A stretch of 64,000 nt of DNA. Source: Schizophyllum amplum. Its lineage: Eukaryota > Basidiomycota > Agaricomycetes > Agaricales > Schizophyllaceae. This document shows positions 33,043 to 45,451 of the stretch, in pieces (position 1 is the first letter of the stretch; the number at the start of each line of letters is the position of its first letter). The notes below the pieces were generated by a model. It worked only from the letters and a program-made list of their open reading frames with translations. It was not told the DNA's origin and made no database searches. The stretch spans positions 3,162,001-3,226,000 of the forward strand of contig VDMD01000001.1 in NCBI GenBank assembly GCA_007026445.1. The letters run 5' to 3'. The translations under genes and the position numbers were made by a program.

Positions 33043-35345
33043 ATGGCGTTCTCCGGCGCTCTGGTATGTGTATCATACCCTTCATTGGGCAGAGATGCTG
33101 ACGATTTTGAAGACTTTGACCGACTTGAACGACTTCATCACCCCTTCGCAAGCATGCATCAAGCCTGTGACCGAGATCAATGCACCGACGAAGAACGCTT
33201 CCCAAGCTGCTGTCCGTCATTCCCCACGTATGCGCGCCTCGGCAGCACTGACTCATGTCATAGACAGAGATACACATAGATTCCAGTGGTGCATACTACG
33301 AGGTGTCTTCTTCCAAGGAGACGACAGAGGGCCGCAAGCTGGAGCAGGCGCAGATCAATCTGAATGATTGTCTGGCATGCAGGTGCGCTCCCCGTTACTA
33401 CATGCATACTCCATATTGATACGATCGTTGTAGCGGCTGCATCACATCTGCAGAAAGCGTGCTTATAACGCTACAATCGCACATTGAAGTTCTTGCCTTC
33501 GTCGACGCGAACCCGCCCGCCGATCAACCTGGACATCGCATCCCCGTCATGTCCATCGCTCCTCAGGTGCTAGCAAGTCTAGCGGCCTCCGTTACCTCCG
33601 CGTCTATATCCCCACGCCAGATGCTGCGTCGCGTGCGTAGCTTCTGCAGAGCGAACATGGGCTTCGAGGCTGTCTTCGACACCACGTTCGCGAGGCATCT
33701 GGCTCTCAAGGACACAGTGACTGAGTGGCAGCAGAGGAGAAACGCTGCGCGCACTGGCGATATACAGGGTGCGTCAGTATGCCTGTAATCATCCGAACGA
33801 GGCTGATCTTGCCACGGCAGGTGTTGATCCTCTTCCTATGATCGCGAGCGCGTGCCCCGGATGGATATGCTACGCGGAGAAGGCCCACGCCGAGATGCTT
33901 CCCTACATATCGAAGACGAAGAGTCCGCAACAGGTCATGGGGACGCTCGTGAAGCAATGGATGGGCGAGCGATGCGGTGCACAGTACGCCCTCCACAGCT
34001 CAACGAGCTCATAATGCTGACGTAGAGTTGTAGACCAAACGACATCTACCACCTCTCCGTCATGCCTTGCTACGACAAGAAGCTCGAAGCGTCGCGCCAG
34101 GACTTCCTCGCTGAACATCCGCACGAAGACGTACGGGAAGTCGACTGTGTTATCACCTCCGGAGAATTCGAGGGCATGCTACGGAGTAGAGGTTGGGACC
34201 CGGCCGCTGCAGTCGCGGACGAGAACTCTTCAGTAGGCCTGGAAGGGAGCGACTCGCCATTGTCAGAAGACACCCAGCGATTGATACGCGAGAAGCAGTC
34301 ACCGCCCAAGCCCTGCTCGAAGTCCTCCGGCAGCTGCTCCTGTTCGAAGGCGGTTAAGACCAACGGGAATCCGGCATCGACAGACAAGTCTGATGAACAT
34401 GCAGAGGCGCACCGCCATGCCGACGAGCACACCCACTCACGTTCAAACGGCCAGGATCGCGACCATGACCACGATCACGACCATGCTCACGGCCATCATC
34501 ACCACAAGCATCGCTCACCTGCAGCGAACCTTCCCAAATTCGAAGAACTACTCCCAGAACTGCTTGTACATCCAGGCACCTCTTCCGGTTCATACCTACA
34601 CGCCATCATAGCCCACCTCATGCAAGAGACAACCATCCCGTTGCAACTCGAACTTCGCAAGGGTCGCAACGACGACTTCGTGGAGTACATCCTCCGTCGT
34701 CCCGCAGAGCCTGCAGCTCCCGGAGAGGTCCTCTTCAAGGGCGCCAAGTGCTACGGCTTCCGCAACCTGCAGAACCTCGTGCGCAAGGTCGGGAAGACTG
34801 GGCGTGCACCACCGCGGCGCGTCGTGGCCAAGCGAGCCGCCGTCAAAGGCGTCCAGCCGACTGGCGACGCCGAGGACGGCAAGGCGGCGAAGCCGAGCAT
34901 CCGAGACGTCGTCGCGCGGCGACGGGCGGCTAAGAATGGTGGTGTGGCTGCAGACGATGCGGAGCGAGACCGACCGTACGACTACGTGGAGGTGATGGCG
35001 TGCCCGGGTGGCTGCGTTAATGGCGGCGGACAGATCAAGCCGACGCGGGCTGAGCTTCCGAGTGAAGCTGGTACTGGTGGTCTAGATGTGGACGGTCAAG
35101 AGGCGCGAGAGGCGCGATGGGGCGACAAGGAGTGGACCCGCAAGGTGGAGGAGCTGTACTGGGTGGAGACACCCGAGGCAAGGGACACTGCACCGCGAGA
35201 TGGTGCTGCTACTTTGTCGCGGGCTGATGAGTTGGCGGAGGGCATACTCGCAACACTTACACCGTCTGAGGCGGAGAGGTTGCTTCGCACGCAGTATCGG
35301 GCTGTAGAGCCGGATCCGAACAGCGGGTTCGCTGCGCAGTGGTAG
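33043..35345 (+). CDS. NAR1: Cytosolic Fe-S assembly factor NAR1 (iron-only hydrogenase-like)
   Basis: Starts MAFSGAL, spliced (acceptor TTTTGAAG) to [20 protein letters not shown], the typical NAR1 N-terminus with the first cluster Cys. The remaining N-terminal cluster ligands lie in NDCLACSGCITS (C-x2-C-x2-C). The hydrogenase-like H-cluster Cys positions are all visible: [29 protein letters not shown], and [16 protein letters not shown] near the end. The protein ends NSGFAAQW, and a Trp at the C-terminus is typical of CIA-targeted proteins. By family it passes 4Fe-4S clusters from Nbp35/Cfd1 to the Cia1/Cia2/Met18 targeting complex. Between the second and third H-cluster Cys there is a long low-complexity insertion. 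It includes a Cys-containing stretch ([12 protein letters not shown]) and a His/Asp-rich stretch at about 34,395-34,515. Confidence 0.93.
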
Positions 35346-35619
35346 AGGGGTTGTAGCCTTATATAATATACTTTGTAAATGATATATTTTGTTCTGACTA
35401 TGAAGTGCGCCTCGTCGTTCAGGCCCAAATGGGTGTCCTGTAGCAGGCCGTTCGCCCAGCGGCCTTTAACTTGAACAGCACGTGACTGTGAGGCACCAGT
35501 CGGCCAACGCCGAGAATCGAGATACGTTCCCCAACAGTCAACTTGCGCCTAACCATCATCGTCTTCTCATCCGACGAGCGAACCGCATCTTACAATATCG
35601 TATCAAGTGTCCACCAAAC

Positions 35620-38600
35620 ATGGCCGAACCCTCTCGTCTGGCAGACTTCATCGCTCGTCAACGCAAACTTCTCGCCGCCGAGCGTCAGGCAGAAATCGAA
35701 CGCTCGTCCCTACTGCTCTCGAACTGTGGTCCGAAACTTCTCGAGCAGAAGGGTCTGGCGCTCGGAAATCTCGGGGTTGTCTCTATCAACATCGGTCTCG
35801 GGGGCAAAACGTGCGATCTCGTCTTCTTTGTCTAACGTGGGATTCACGTTGGATATCACTTGTGGACTGACGGCCATGCAAAGGCAGTCTCGTTGAGCTC
35901 GAGCGGCCGACTGCGTATCACACGAGCCCGTTGTTTCCTCCGCATACTCTCCGGTAAGCTGCCCTTCCTTTGCATCAACATGTCCTTCAACGCACATTCA
36001 TCAGGTCCGGTGACCTGGCACGCATAGAAGCCAATGTTACCGGCGCGCAGAAAACGAAGACGTCAAGTAAGAAGCAGGCATCTACTGAGCCCAAGGGGAG
36101 CTCTGCTGAGGGCGTCGTATACAAGGTACGTATGGAAAGCTCATTACCATCTACTTGGACGGCTAATCTCCCGACGTGCACGCAAGATATCAGATACACG
36201 TATAACAGTTGCAGTAGACACCGATGGGGAGCTAGACTTGCCAGCCCGTTTGCGTATCCTCAAGCTTGCGAACAACGTCACCTATGATAGGTACGCCGAA
36301 CGTCGATCTTTCGTCCTCGAAAAACGAACCAGATATATTCCAGGATGGACAAGGCCATGGACACGCTGGAGAAGATGAATTCAGACAACGTGAGGACTTC
36401 TGAAGGAAACGAGGTTTTCAGCTCAAATTATTTCGAAGCCTCCAGATGATAAGGCATTCCCGCGCCTGAACACAATGCACCGGGTCCTCCTTGGCCAGGC
36501 ATCGCCATCTGCGAAAATACCGGTTATAGATCTGGAATTTTTGGACCCGTCGCTGAATGACAGTCAAAAGGAAGCCATCAGGTCTATTTCTCGGAAGTCC
36601 TTCTGTCTTATGCCGTCAACTGAACGTGCTGCAGATTCTGTCTGGCTTCGCCTGAAGTCGCCTGCATCCACGGCCCTCCGGGCACAGGAAAGACGCATAC
36701 GCTTATCGAGCTCATCCGTCAGCTATGCGCTCGGGGCCAACGCTTGCTCGTATGTGGCGCTTCTAACCTTGCTGTCGACAACATCCTCGAGCGATTACTT
36801 GTACTTCCGGTGGACTCCCGTACGGCGCGCTTGCGCGTCACACGGGTTGGCCATCCTGCCCGTGTGATGTCGCATGAGGGCGTCCTGGACGCGACGCTAG
36901 AGGTGCAGGCCGGGAGGACGGATGCTGTCAGTCTTTTCACTCTTTTCAGGCCAATTCTGACCAATATGTCAGGCTGCGCTCGCGAAAGATGTGAAGGCAG
37001 AGCTAGAGAATGCTCTCGGCGTCCTGTCCGGAAAGGGAAAAGGCGCCAAAGGGAAAGCACCTCGCGGTCTAGAACGCAAGAAGATGTGGGAGGAAGTCAA
37101 GGCTCTGAGAAAGGAGTAAGTGATCCTCTCATGTCATCTCACGCAGTGTCCTAAGTTCTTCCAGATATCGGCAACGAGAGGGCGGAGTAGTCAGATCTGT
37201 TCTTTCAGAGGCGCAGGTAACCGCTGTATTATCAAAGAGTTGATCGCGGACTGATCCCCTCGCCCAGGTCGTCCTCGCTACGTGCCATACCGCCGGCGGG
37301 AGACCACTCAGACCACTAGACTTTGACACTGTCATCATCGATGAGGCTACGCAAGCCGTTGAGGCAGTGTGCTGGGTGCCCACCTTCAAGGCGAAGAAAC
37401 TCATATTGGCCGGCGACCCGATGCAATTACCGCCCACGATCCTGTCTCTCGACAAGAAGTCGAAAGATAGCAAGAAGAAGGACAAGGCGAATGGGAGTGC
37501 CGGGTCTAAACCTGCTCCGAAAGATAATGCGAAGGTCGAGAAGGTCGATGAATTCCCAGAACCTCCTCCGGACAGTGATGCTAGTGATGATGGCGAAGAG
37601 GAAAGGGAGATGGCACATGAGTTGGATGAGGGTGCGACCGATGCACCGGGAACTTCAAGCTCGACAGCCGTTGCGGAATCCAGAAATCGACCTCGCATCC
37701 CCGTCTTGCGCCCGCCACGTACGCTCGAGACCACATTATTCGACCGCCTTGAGAGGATGCACGGGCCGGGAATCAAGCGCATGCTCAAGGTGCAGTACAG
37801 GTTTGTTGTCGCTCTTCAGCTTCCAGTGATACCGCTCGCTCATCTTCCTATTCATCAGAATGCACGAAGATATCTGCGACTTTCCGTCGAAGACCCTATA
37901 TGGCGGAAAGCTACATCCTGATCCAGCCGTTGCAAAGCGACTACTACACGACCTGCCGGCCATACGGCTGGCACGCGAGTCGGCTGGCGTGGAGGAGACA
38001 GAGGACGATGTACTAGCCGTTCCTGTTGTTTTCTTTGACACCGCGGGCTGCGAGTACTATGAGCGCCTGGAAGGTGATGCAGACGAAGGTAGCCGCTGTA
38101 ACGAGAACGAGGCAACTATAGTGAAGAACTGGGTCAGTGAACTGGTATGTTTCTCTATACCTCGATGCTTGCATCGAATTCATGACACTTACGCGCTAAT
38201 GGCCGACAGGTGCAAGCGGGCGTTTTGCCATCTCAAATCGCCGTCATCACGCCCTACCAGGCGCAGGTCGGCCTGCTCACGTCCCTTTTGCGCCCTCTGC
38301 ACGGCCCCGACTTAGAGATAGGCACTGTCGACGGTATGCAGGGGCGCGAAAAGGAGGCGGTCATCATCAGTATGGTACGGAGCAACGACAAGGTGAGCTT
38401 CTATTTCGTGGACGGTGGACGCGGGGGTCTGCGCATGAATTCTGCAGGGGAAACGCTGACGATGTTACCAGCGCGAAGTGGGCTTCCTGAAGGAGAAGCG
38501 GCGGATGAACGTGGCCATGACGCGCGCGAAGCGCCAGCTGTGCGTGGTCGGGGACTCTGGGACGGTGGCCTACGGTGGGCAGTATCTCAAGCAGTGGCTG

Positions 38601-38648
38601 GCGTGGTTGGAGACGCATGCAGATGTTCGCTACGGCGGTCTGGACTGA
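35620..38648 (+). CDS. HCS1: HCS1/IGHMBP2-like superfamily 1 DNA/RNA helicase
   Basis: A multi-exon gene starting [19 protein letters not shown], followed by the IGHMBP2-type beta-barrel region ([13 protein letters not shown]). Helicase motifs in order: LNDSQKEAI (Q motif), [11 protein letters not shown] (Walker A, I), [16 protein letters not shown] (Ia), [13 protein letters not shown] (Walker B, II), [14 protein letters not shown] (III), [11 protein letters not shown] (IV), [17 protein letters not shown] (V) and [16 protein letters not shown] (VI). By family it is a 5'-to-3' ATP-dependent helicase. The yeast homologue Hcs1 associates with DNA polymerase alpha, and human IGHMBP2 is ribosome-associated. 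A lysine-rich then acidic insertion of about 90 residues lies between motifs III and IV (about 37,440-37,700). The first intron joins GGKT to LVELERP in phase. Confidence 0.92.
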
Positions 38649-39204
38649 GAAGGGAGGTACTTTCAGCTGAGAGAGGGAGAAGTGGATCGCAGGCAGGAGA
38701 CAAAAGCTCACAAACGCGTCTCATTCGAAACCACTAGTGATATATCTAGTTGCGGATTAATGCAGTACGCGGGCTCCGGCCATAGCCATTGTCTGCGTTC
38801 TCTCCAAGGCAAAGAAAAAGCGGGAGCGAAACAAGGAGAAGGCGAAAGAGAAGACTATAGCAGGCTCCTCCTAGGAGAGCTGCGGGAGAAAAGAGAAAAC
38901 AATGGCAGCGTACAAAGCGTCGAACTTCAACAAATCACAGCACGCGCATTGTATTCGCCGGTCCGGAATACGATCCGACTCGCCGATCGCGCCCACCGCC
39001 GACGTCGTTCATCGAGATGTCACCACCACTGACGAGCCCAGCGGGTTACCGCTCTTTTCCCACTACCGCCGTCGACTGGCTCGAGTCGTGCATTCAGGCT
39101 TACACAGTCGTACACCGAAGCTTACACAGTCGTGTACTGAAGCTTAAGGCATACACTGAAGGCACGGCATACGCTTCAAGCCCTTGACATTCGACGCGCA
39201 GAAA
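38649..39204. other. Intergenic, 556 bp
   Basis: 3' flank of the helicase gene and promoter of ferrochelatase. Two similar strings (CGAAGCTTACACAGTCGTGT and a near copy) lie at about 39,100-39,140. No gene was seen. Confidence 0.4.
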
Positions 39205-40709
39205 ATGGCCTCATTGGCGACGAGGACAGGCGTACACGCGTCTAAGACGTGCGCACACGCACACGCGTCCAGGACGAGTGTATCAGCGTCCAGGACAGCT
39301 GTGAAGGTCTCCGAAGGTGCCCAGATGGCCGCAGCTCGGAGAACATACGCGTCGTTGTTCCCCTCGCGAAAAAGGTGCGTGGGTGTGTGCGGACAGAAGA
39401 TGTGCCAGACTGACGAGGGTGCAGTCCTACAGGTGAGTGTGCTAGGGGGCATGTCGCAATGCCAGACTGACGCGGGACGCAGCCATCGTCATGTTGAACA
39501 TGGGCGGACCGTCTACGGTACGTGGACAAGTCCTACTCTGCGCTTCAATTTATCCAATTTGTGCTACTAGGTCGCAGAGACGTACGACTTTCTCAAGAAC
39601 CTGTTTCTCGATGGCGACCTCATCCCCCTCCCCTTCCAACGCTACGCGGCGCCCATCATCGCGAAGCGGCGGACGCCGCAGATCGAGCAGCAGTACACGG
39701 ATATCGGCGGTGGCTCGCCGATCCTGAAGTACACGCGCATGCAGGGGGAGGGCATGGCCAAGCTGCTCGACGAGCTGCACCCGGAGACCGCGCCGCACAA
39801 AGCGTACGTGGCGTTCCGGTACGCAAACCCGCTGACGGCGGATACGGCAAGGGAGATGCGGGAGGACGGTGTGAAGAGGGCGGTGGCGTTTACGCAGTAT
39901 CCTCAGTACAGCTGCTCGACGACGGGGAGCAGTTTGAATGAGCTGTATAGGCAGGGGAGGGGGAAGGAGTTTGGGAATGAGGTCGAGTGGAGCGTAATCG
40001 ACCGGTGGGGGACGCATCCTGGGTTTATTGAGGTGCGTCGGCCGTCTCATGATCGAGGGTGTAAACTGACATCACGCACAGGCGGTGGCACAGAACGTAG
40101 AGAATGCGCTGGCCAAGTTCCACCCCTCCGACCGGGACGACGCGGTGATCCTCTTCTCCGCGCACTCTTTGCCAATGTCCGTGGTGAACCGCGGGGACCC
40201 GTATGTGCTGGAGGTCTCCGCCAGCGTCGCGGCTGTCATGGAGCGCTTGAAGCACCGCAACCCGTACCGGCTCGTCTGGCAGTCGCAGGTCGGGCCGTCT
40301 GCGTGGATGGGTCCGCAGACGAGCGACGCGATCAAGGGCCTCGCGCGGCTGGGCCAAAAGCAAGTCGTGCTCGTTCCCATTGCGTTCACGAGCGACCACA
40401 TTGAGACCCTGTACGAGCTCGACCTGGAGTACGTCAAGGAGGGTAGGGAGGTGAGTAGCGGTCGGTATTCCTATACGCGCAGAGACTAATGCGTCATCAA
40501 AGCTTGGCATGGAAGTGCATAGGGCGGAGTCGCTGAATGGCTCGCCGGTATTCATTCGCGCGCTTGCGGACATTGCGGCAAAGCATCTGAGCGACTATGG
40601 CGCCGGAAGGATAGGGCCGACGAGCGTCCAGCTCGGACTCCGCTGCCCGGGCTGCACTAATGCGACGTGTGGGTCCCAGAAGACATGGTTCGAGCGTGGC
40701 GGTCGCTAG
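39205..40709 (+). CDS. HEM15: Ferrochelatase, mitochondrial, with C-terminal 2Fe-2S cysteines
   Basis: Exons 39205-39374, 39425-39432 (8 nt), 39483-39517, 39571-40032, 40082-40450 and 40503-40709 join in frame to 416 residues. The microexon restores [15 protein letters not shown], the invariant start of the fold. Further landmarks are [29 protein letters not shown], the His in [26 protein letters not shown] and [17 protein letters not shown] with the catalytic Glu. The C-terminus has [13 protein letters not shown], the Cys group that binds a 2Fe-2S cluster in animal and S. pombe enzymes. It inserts ferrous iron into protoporphyrin IX at the inner mitochondrial membrane. The N-terminus is Arg/Ser/Ala-rich without acidic residues at first, as in a presequence. 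A later ATG at 39325 ([16 protein letters not shown]) is an equally plausible start. Confidence 0.93.
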
Positions 40710-41012
40710 TTGATGGACATTCCTGGTACCATTGCACATATACTGTATATTTTGGAATAATGAGAGGAGCACTCACCTCATGCAATAAGTGAGAACCGAA
40801 GCCTGAGCTTGAGGGGTCGTAAACGAGCATGCAGCTATATCGGTGGTTTGGATGATCAGTGATGCCAATCACTCGATCTCGTACCACAATGGGCGCCGGC
40901 TCTCGTAAAGTGCGCGCACCTCGCGTCTTCACAGAGTCCGTAGCCAGCGCCAGGATCCAGAAGCAGCGCGAGTGGCACGATACCATCTTGTCCTGATCCC
41001 TCATCCATACCC
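40710..41012. other. Intergenic, 303 bp
   Basis: 3' flank of ferrochelatase and promoter of ERG8. No other structure was recognised. Confidence 0.4.
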
Positions 41013-42964
41013 ATGACCGCGCCCACCATCGTCTCCGCGCCTGGCAAGGTTCTCATCGCCGGCGGCTACCTCGTCCTCGACCCAGCGTACTCGGGCGTCG
41101 TCGTCTCCACCTCCTCGCGCTTCTACACCGTCGCACGCGATGCTACAGACGTCGGTACGGGGAACATACGCGTCCGATCGCCCCAGTTCACGAACGCAAC
41201 CTGGCTTTATGCAACCTCCGAGGCGGATGGGAAGGTGACCGTGGCACCAAACGCAGACAAGTGAGCTAGCGCCGCCTGTGATCCCCGTCCGGTGACAGAA
41301 CGCGTACGCGCGCTTCAGTGAGAGCAGGAACAAGTTCGTGCAGCTTGCGCTCGAGAAGACCGCCGCACTCGCCGCCGAGATGCGTGGCGCCGCCGCCGTG
41401 ACGGAGGCCCTCAAGGCGGGGACGGATATTGCGATAGTCGGAGACAACGATTTCTACTCACAGCGTGCGCAGGTGTGTGGGCGCGGGCTCCATTTCATGA
41501 TAGGCGCCCGCTGACAATCGGGGGACTTTTGCCCAGCTCGACTTACAGCATCTCCCGCGGACGATGGAATCCCTGGAGCAGTTACCGAAGTTTATACCCA
41601 CCGGCGGTGCACTCGCCGACGTACACAAGACCGGGCTCGGCTCATCCGCCGCGCTGATCACCTCGCTCGTCGCGGCGCTGCTCGTTCGCCTCGGTGTGCT
41701 CACCGCCGAGGAGTTCGCGGACACGAGCGGGAAGAGCAAGGGCCGGCGCCTCTCGCATAACCTCGCGCAATTTGTGCACTGTCTAGCGCAGGGGAAGGTG
41801 GGGAGCGGGTTCGATGTGTCCGCCGCGATATTCGGGAGCCATCTCTATACGCGGTTCGATCCTGCCGTTATTCAGCCATTGATGGATGGCGATGCGGTGC
41901 GTAGATTTTAGCGCGCGCCCTAATAACTCGCAGGCCCTTTAAAGGGTCGGCCATCCGGTCTCTCGTCCATTGTCTCAGTGACTCATTCCCCCTCCCTCTC
42001 AGAAGATGCCTTTGCTGGAAGTGCTCTCTCCGTCGAACGCGGCGTGGAACTACGATGTGCAGGACTTCAAGCTGCCACCACTGACACGGATCATGCTCGC
42101 CGACGTCGACGCTGGTAGCGACACACCCTCTCTCGTCGGCAAGGTGCTCAAGTGGCGTAAGGACGATACCATCAAATGTGAGTGCTTCCTGTACAACTAC
42201 CTTCGTCCAGTCTGATCTGGGCTACAGCAAAGACCTTATGGACCGCCCTTGACCAACTTAACCAGTCGCTTGCACAAACGCTCATGCACCTCTCGCGACT
42301 GCACGACGCCGACCCCGAGGGCTACGCCAGCGCTGTCAAGTACATATCTTCCCTGCAAGCTGTCCAGGTACCCGTCTTTCCCGTCCTATTCCCGCGCCCC
42401 ACACTGACGCCTGCACCAGTGGCTCGCCAACCCGTTCACGCCGACAGATGAGGCCCCCATCATCTCCACTTTCTACGAGGCACACCGTATTACGGAGGTG
42501 AGTGCACTCCGCGGCGCCCACCGACGCGCACGGCTGATCGCTCCGGACTTCCCAGGACATCCGCGCGCGCATGCGCGAGATGGGTCAGCTGTGCGATGTA
42601 CCGATTGAGCCGCCGGAGCAGACGCGCCTGCTCGACAAATGTATCACCATGTCAGGCGTCGTGGGTGGCGGCGTCCCGGGGGGTGCGTACCGCCGATATA
42701 TCATGTTTCGCGGGAGGATGGTGCTGATGATGGGTTTTTTGTGGCACAGCGGGAGGCTACGATGCGATATGGCTGCTGGTGTGCGATCCGGTCGATCCGT
42801 CGCCGGAGATTGCGCCGTATAAGCGGGTGCAGCATGTTTGGACGAAGTATGAAGATCTGGATGTGTCGCCGCTGCTGGCGCGGGAGAGCAAGGCAAAGGG
42901 CGCGCGCGTCGAGCGCATGGAGGACGTCCAGGGCCTCGGGCAGGCGACCGAGCTCCCGAAATGA
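41013..42964 (+). CDS. ERG8: Phosphomevalonate kinase
   Basis: Starts MTAPTIVSAPGKVLIAGGYL, the conserved ERG8 N-terminus (SAPGKVLxAGGYL). After splicing there follow IAIVGDNDFYSQRAQ, KFIPTGGALADVHKTGLGSS with the GHMP ATP loop (GLGSSAA), FVHCLAQGKVGSGFDVSAAI, LADVDAGSDTPSLVGKVLKW, and MSGVVGGGVPGGGYDAIWLL (C-terminal GHMP motif, split by an intron). It ends GLGQATELPK. The enzyme makes mevalonate diphosphate from phosphomevalonate in the isoprenoid/ergosterol pathway, in the cytosol. At least seven short introns interrupt the gene. The first joins NAD to NESRNK in phase. All the family's catalytic motifs are present. Confidence 0.93.
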
Positions 42965-43103
42965 ACCAGGAAGGCGCGGACGGACAGCTCTCATATCTTG
43001 CCACCTCATCTCATGAACGCATCATGGTCTCACGCCGCATCTACTGACAGTATGGAATACTCAGTACTGAATGTGTAACTATTAGATGTCCATTTTATCT
43101 ATC

Positions 43104-45222
43104 CTACATACAGATCTTGGGATCCCCCTCAGGTGTCCATGACTTGGCAAGCGCCTGGTATAGTGTAAAGACCATGACTACGATGCCGAACGCACATATC
43201 GCGTACGCCGGCAGTTTTTGGCGGCTATGCCATGGTCGCGCTGGGTCAGAAAGCTGTATGTAACAAGCTGTGGGGAAGATGAATGCGAGTGTTGTGGCAG
43301 ACGCGCCGCCTGTAATTTCGAGCATGACGCCGAGGTCGCAGGTGATGAGGGAGACTGGCAGGAGATCAGGACAGGAACCAGGCGCCGAGCAATGCCTGCT
43401 CACCGAACATTGCAGCGATCAGGATGACCGTCGTGAAGAAGACATGCCGTTGCATGCTGAATGACTCGTGCGAGAAAAAATAGTGCTCGATGACCTTGGA
43501 CGCGTCAGCCCCACAATATTTGTGCGTAAAGGAACATCAGCTCACCTCTCTACATACGAATAGCTCTAGCGGCAAAGTGGTGAACATGTTCAAGCCAAAA
43601 CAAAAGCGCGCTACGTTTATGAACGTGTTGTCCTATTCGTATTACGATGAGTACAGTGAAGGATGCAGAGGAAGCTTCTTACGCTACTGAAGTTGTTCAG
43701 GATGTTGCCTTGAGTCTTGTCCGTGAATGTCATATATCCTGGAATCGCCAGTGTGCAGCATGCAACCAGCGATATGAAGGTCGAGAGATGAGTGACCTGC
43801 GCGAAGCGGTCCAGGGTCGGCGTGCGCAGGCTTCCATAAATTAGCAGCGAGTTATGGTGGCACACTAAGTGGCAATCAGGATATGTGGCGCGATTTCGCG
43901 ACGAAGACTGACCAAATGCGAAGCTGATCACGCCGACAGCCTGTGTGAGGCCTGGTCCCAGGAAGGAGAATCCTTTGGAAGGGTCGCCTTTGTACTCATC
44001 AGGTACCTTGGGTCCCTCGATAGTGACTGCGGCGACGATGACGAGCATGGAGACGAGGGCGAGGGCGGAAGCGCGCGAGAGTTTGTGGATGTCGCGGTAT
44101 AGAGAAAGTGGATACGAGACGCAGATCGTACACAAGGCGATGATGAACTGGCGGTTGGCGAATAGAGAGAGTACAGGCATCGAGGGTAGGCGGGGGAATA
44201 TAGAGCGGATGACATGGGGTATCGTATCGCCGATGATGATGCCAAAAGCGCACATGCCTGCAAGAGGTGAGATGTAAATTAGATGGTTGCTGTAGGCATG
44301 GGTGCAATATGCTTACCTCCGAAAGCGAAGGCGAATTGGAAGAACGACACAGCGGCACGACCGCTAGAGCCAAAGCAGCGCGTCATGATGTCGATGTAGG
44401 ACTGGCTTCCGCTGAGTTTTGCATTAATGACTATGAGACGTATCGTCCAGTCTGTGACACCGCAGAGCGCGACCAGTAGGATGAGGCCGGCAAAGAAGCC
44501 TGCTTGATTTATCGCGTAGGGAAGGCCTGAGTACTGTCAGCGGCAGATCCTGCGAGATAGCATGGGGGATGGATCACCTATGATACCTGTAATGCGACGT
44601 GTGAGAATATACCGCGCGCGTGAAGTGGGCGACCTATGTACCAGCTCCTAGAATCGAGTTCGCCATGTTCGCGACAGAGTCTAGCATGTTGCCCCCTGCT
44701 GTCCGCTTGGCGGCTAACTCCTCCAGGTCCTCGTCCGTTTGCCCATCGCCACTTCGTAGGGGGAGTGCGTCAAGTCCGTGGCGGGAGCTGGACGCGTCCA
44801 TCAGCCCTACGAGCAGCGGCATTGTCTGCGAGGTGGAAGAGCGACGCGTAGGGAGGTATTCGAGTGCATGCATGTCGGATTCCTCTACATCGTCGTCGTC
44901 TAGGTCGAATTCTGGTCAACAAGCGCCAGAGTCAGGACGGCGTTTCCGTTCGGCTACATCGGTGCAACGCACCTGTTTCCCTGCTCGAGGTCATCGACCG
45001 CAAACTGGGCGCTATCACGCGCGGCGCCTCCTCGAATCGCACGTTCCGCGGCTCCCTCGGCGGCGGGGGTCTGTTGACGACGCCGTCTCCCTCGTCGTCC
45101 GAGTCGTCCGCGGCGAAGATGGTCTCGCCGTCCTCGCGGGAAAGCAGGGGCTGGTTGAATTCTTCATCGCGCGGCATGTCTGCGCGTCTTCGTTGTGCTT
45201 TACTGAGTCGCGGTTGGAGCAT
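43104..45222 (-). CDS. Vacuolar-type amino-acid transporter (AAAP family, AVT-like)
   Basis: A minus-strand multi-exon gene. The N-terminus (from MLQPRLSKAQ or, 15 codons later, MPRDEEFNQPLLSREDGE) is hydrophilic and acidic, as in Avt proteins. The family's signature GGNMLDSVANMANSILGAG is followed by GIIGLPYAINQAGFF. Membrane segments include AGLILLVALCGVTDWTIRLI, SFFQFAFAFGGMCAFGIIIG, RQFIIALCTICVSYPLSLYR, ASALALVSMLVIVAAVTIEG, THLSTFISLVACCTLAIPGY and YAICAFGIVVMVFTLYQALA, about eleven in all. ITGGASATTLAFIFPTACYI near the end is also conserved in this family. By family it is a proton-coupled amino-acid transporter of the vacuole, most like Avt5-7 exporters; direction and substrate are inferred. 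The protein ends WTPEGDPKICM. Confidence 0.87.
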
Positions 45223-45451
45223 GGGCCATGGGAAGAGCAACTCGGACAGCGACCAGGGGACAGCGTGGCCGCCACCGCATCTCGGGACGGATCCTCCGGG
45301 CGCTACGCCGCACGGTGATTGCCGGCATATGTTTGACTTCAAGTTCCAGGACACACTGGCTCCGCTCTACGTTATGTATAGCTGTCTAGAGGATGCGGAC
45401 AGTACAATGGTTATGACTACGGCATAAAAAATGTCCTATAATGACTGGAAC

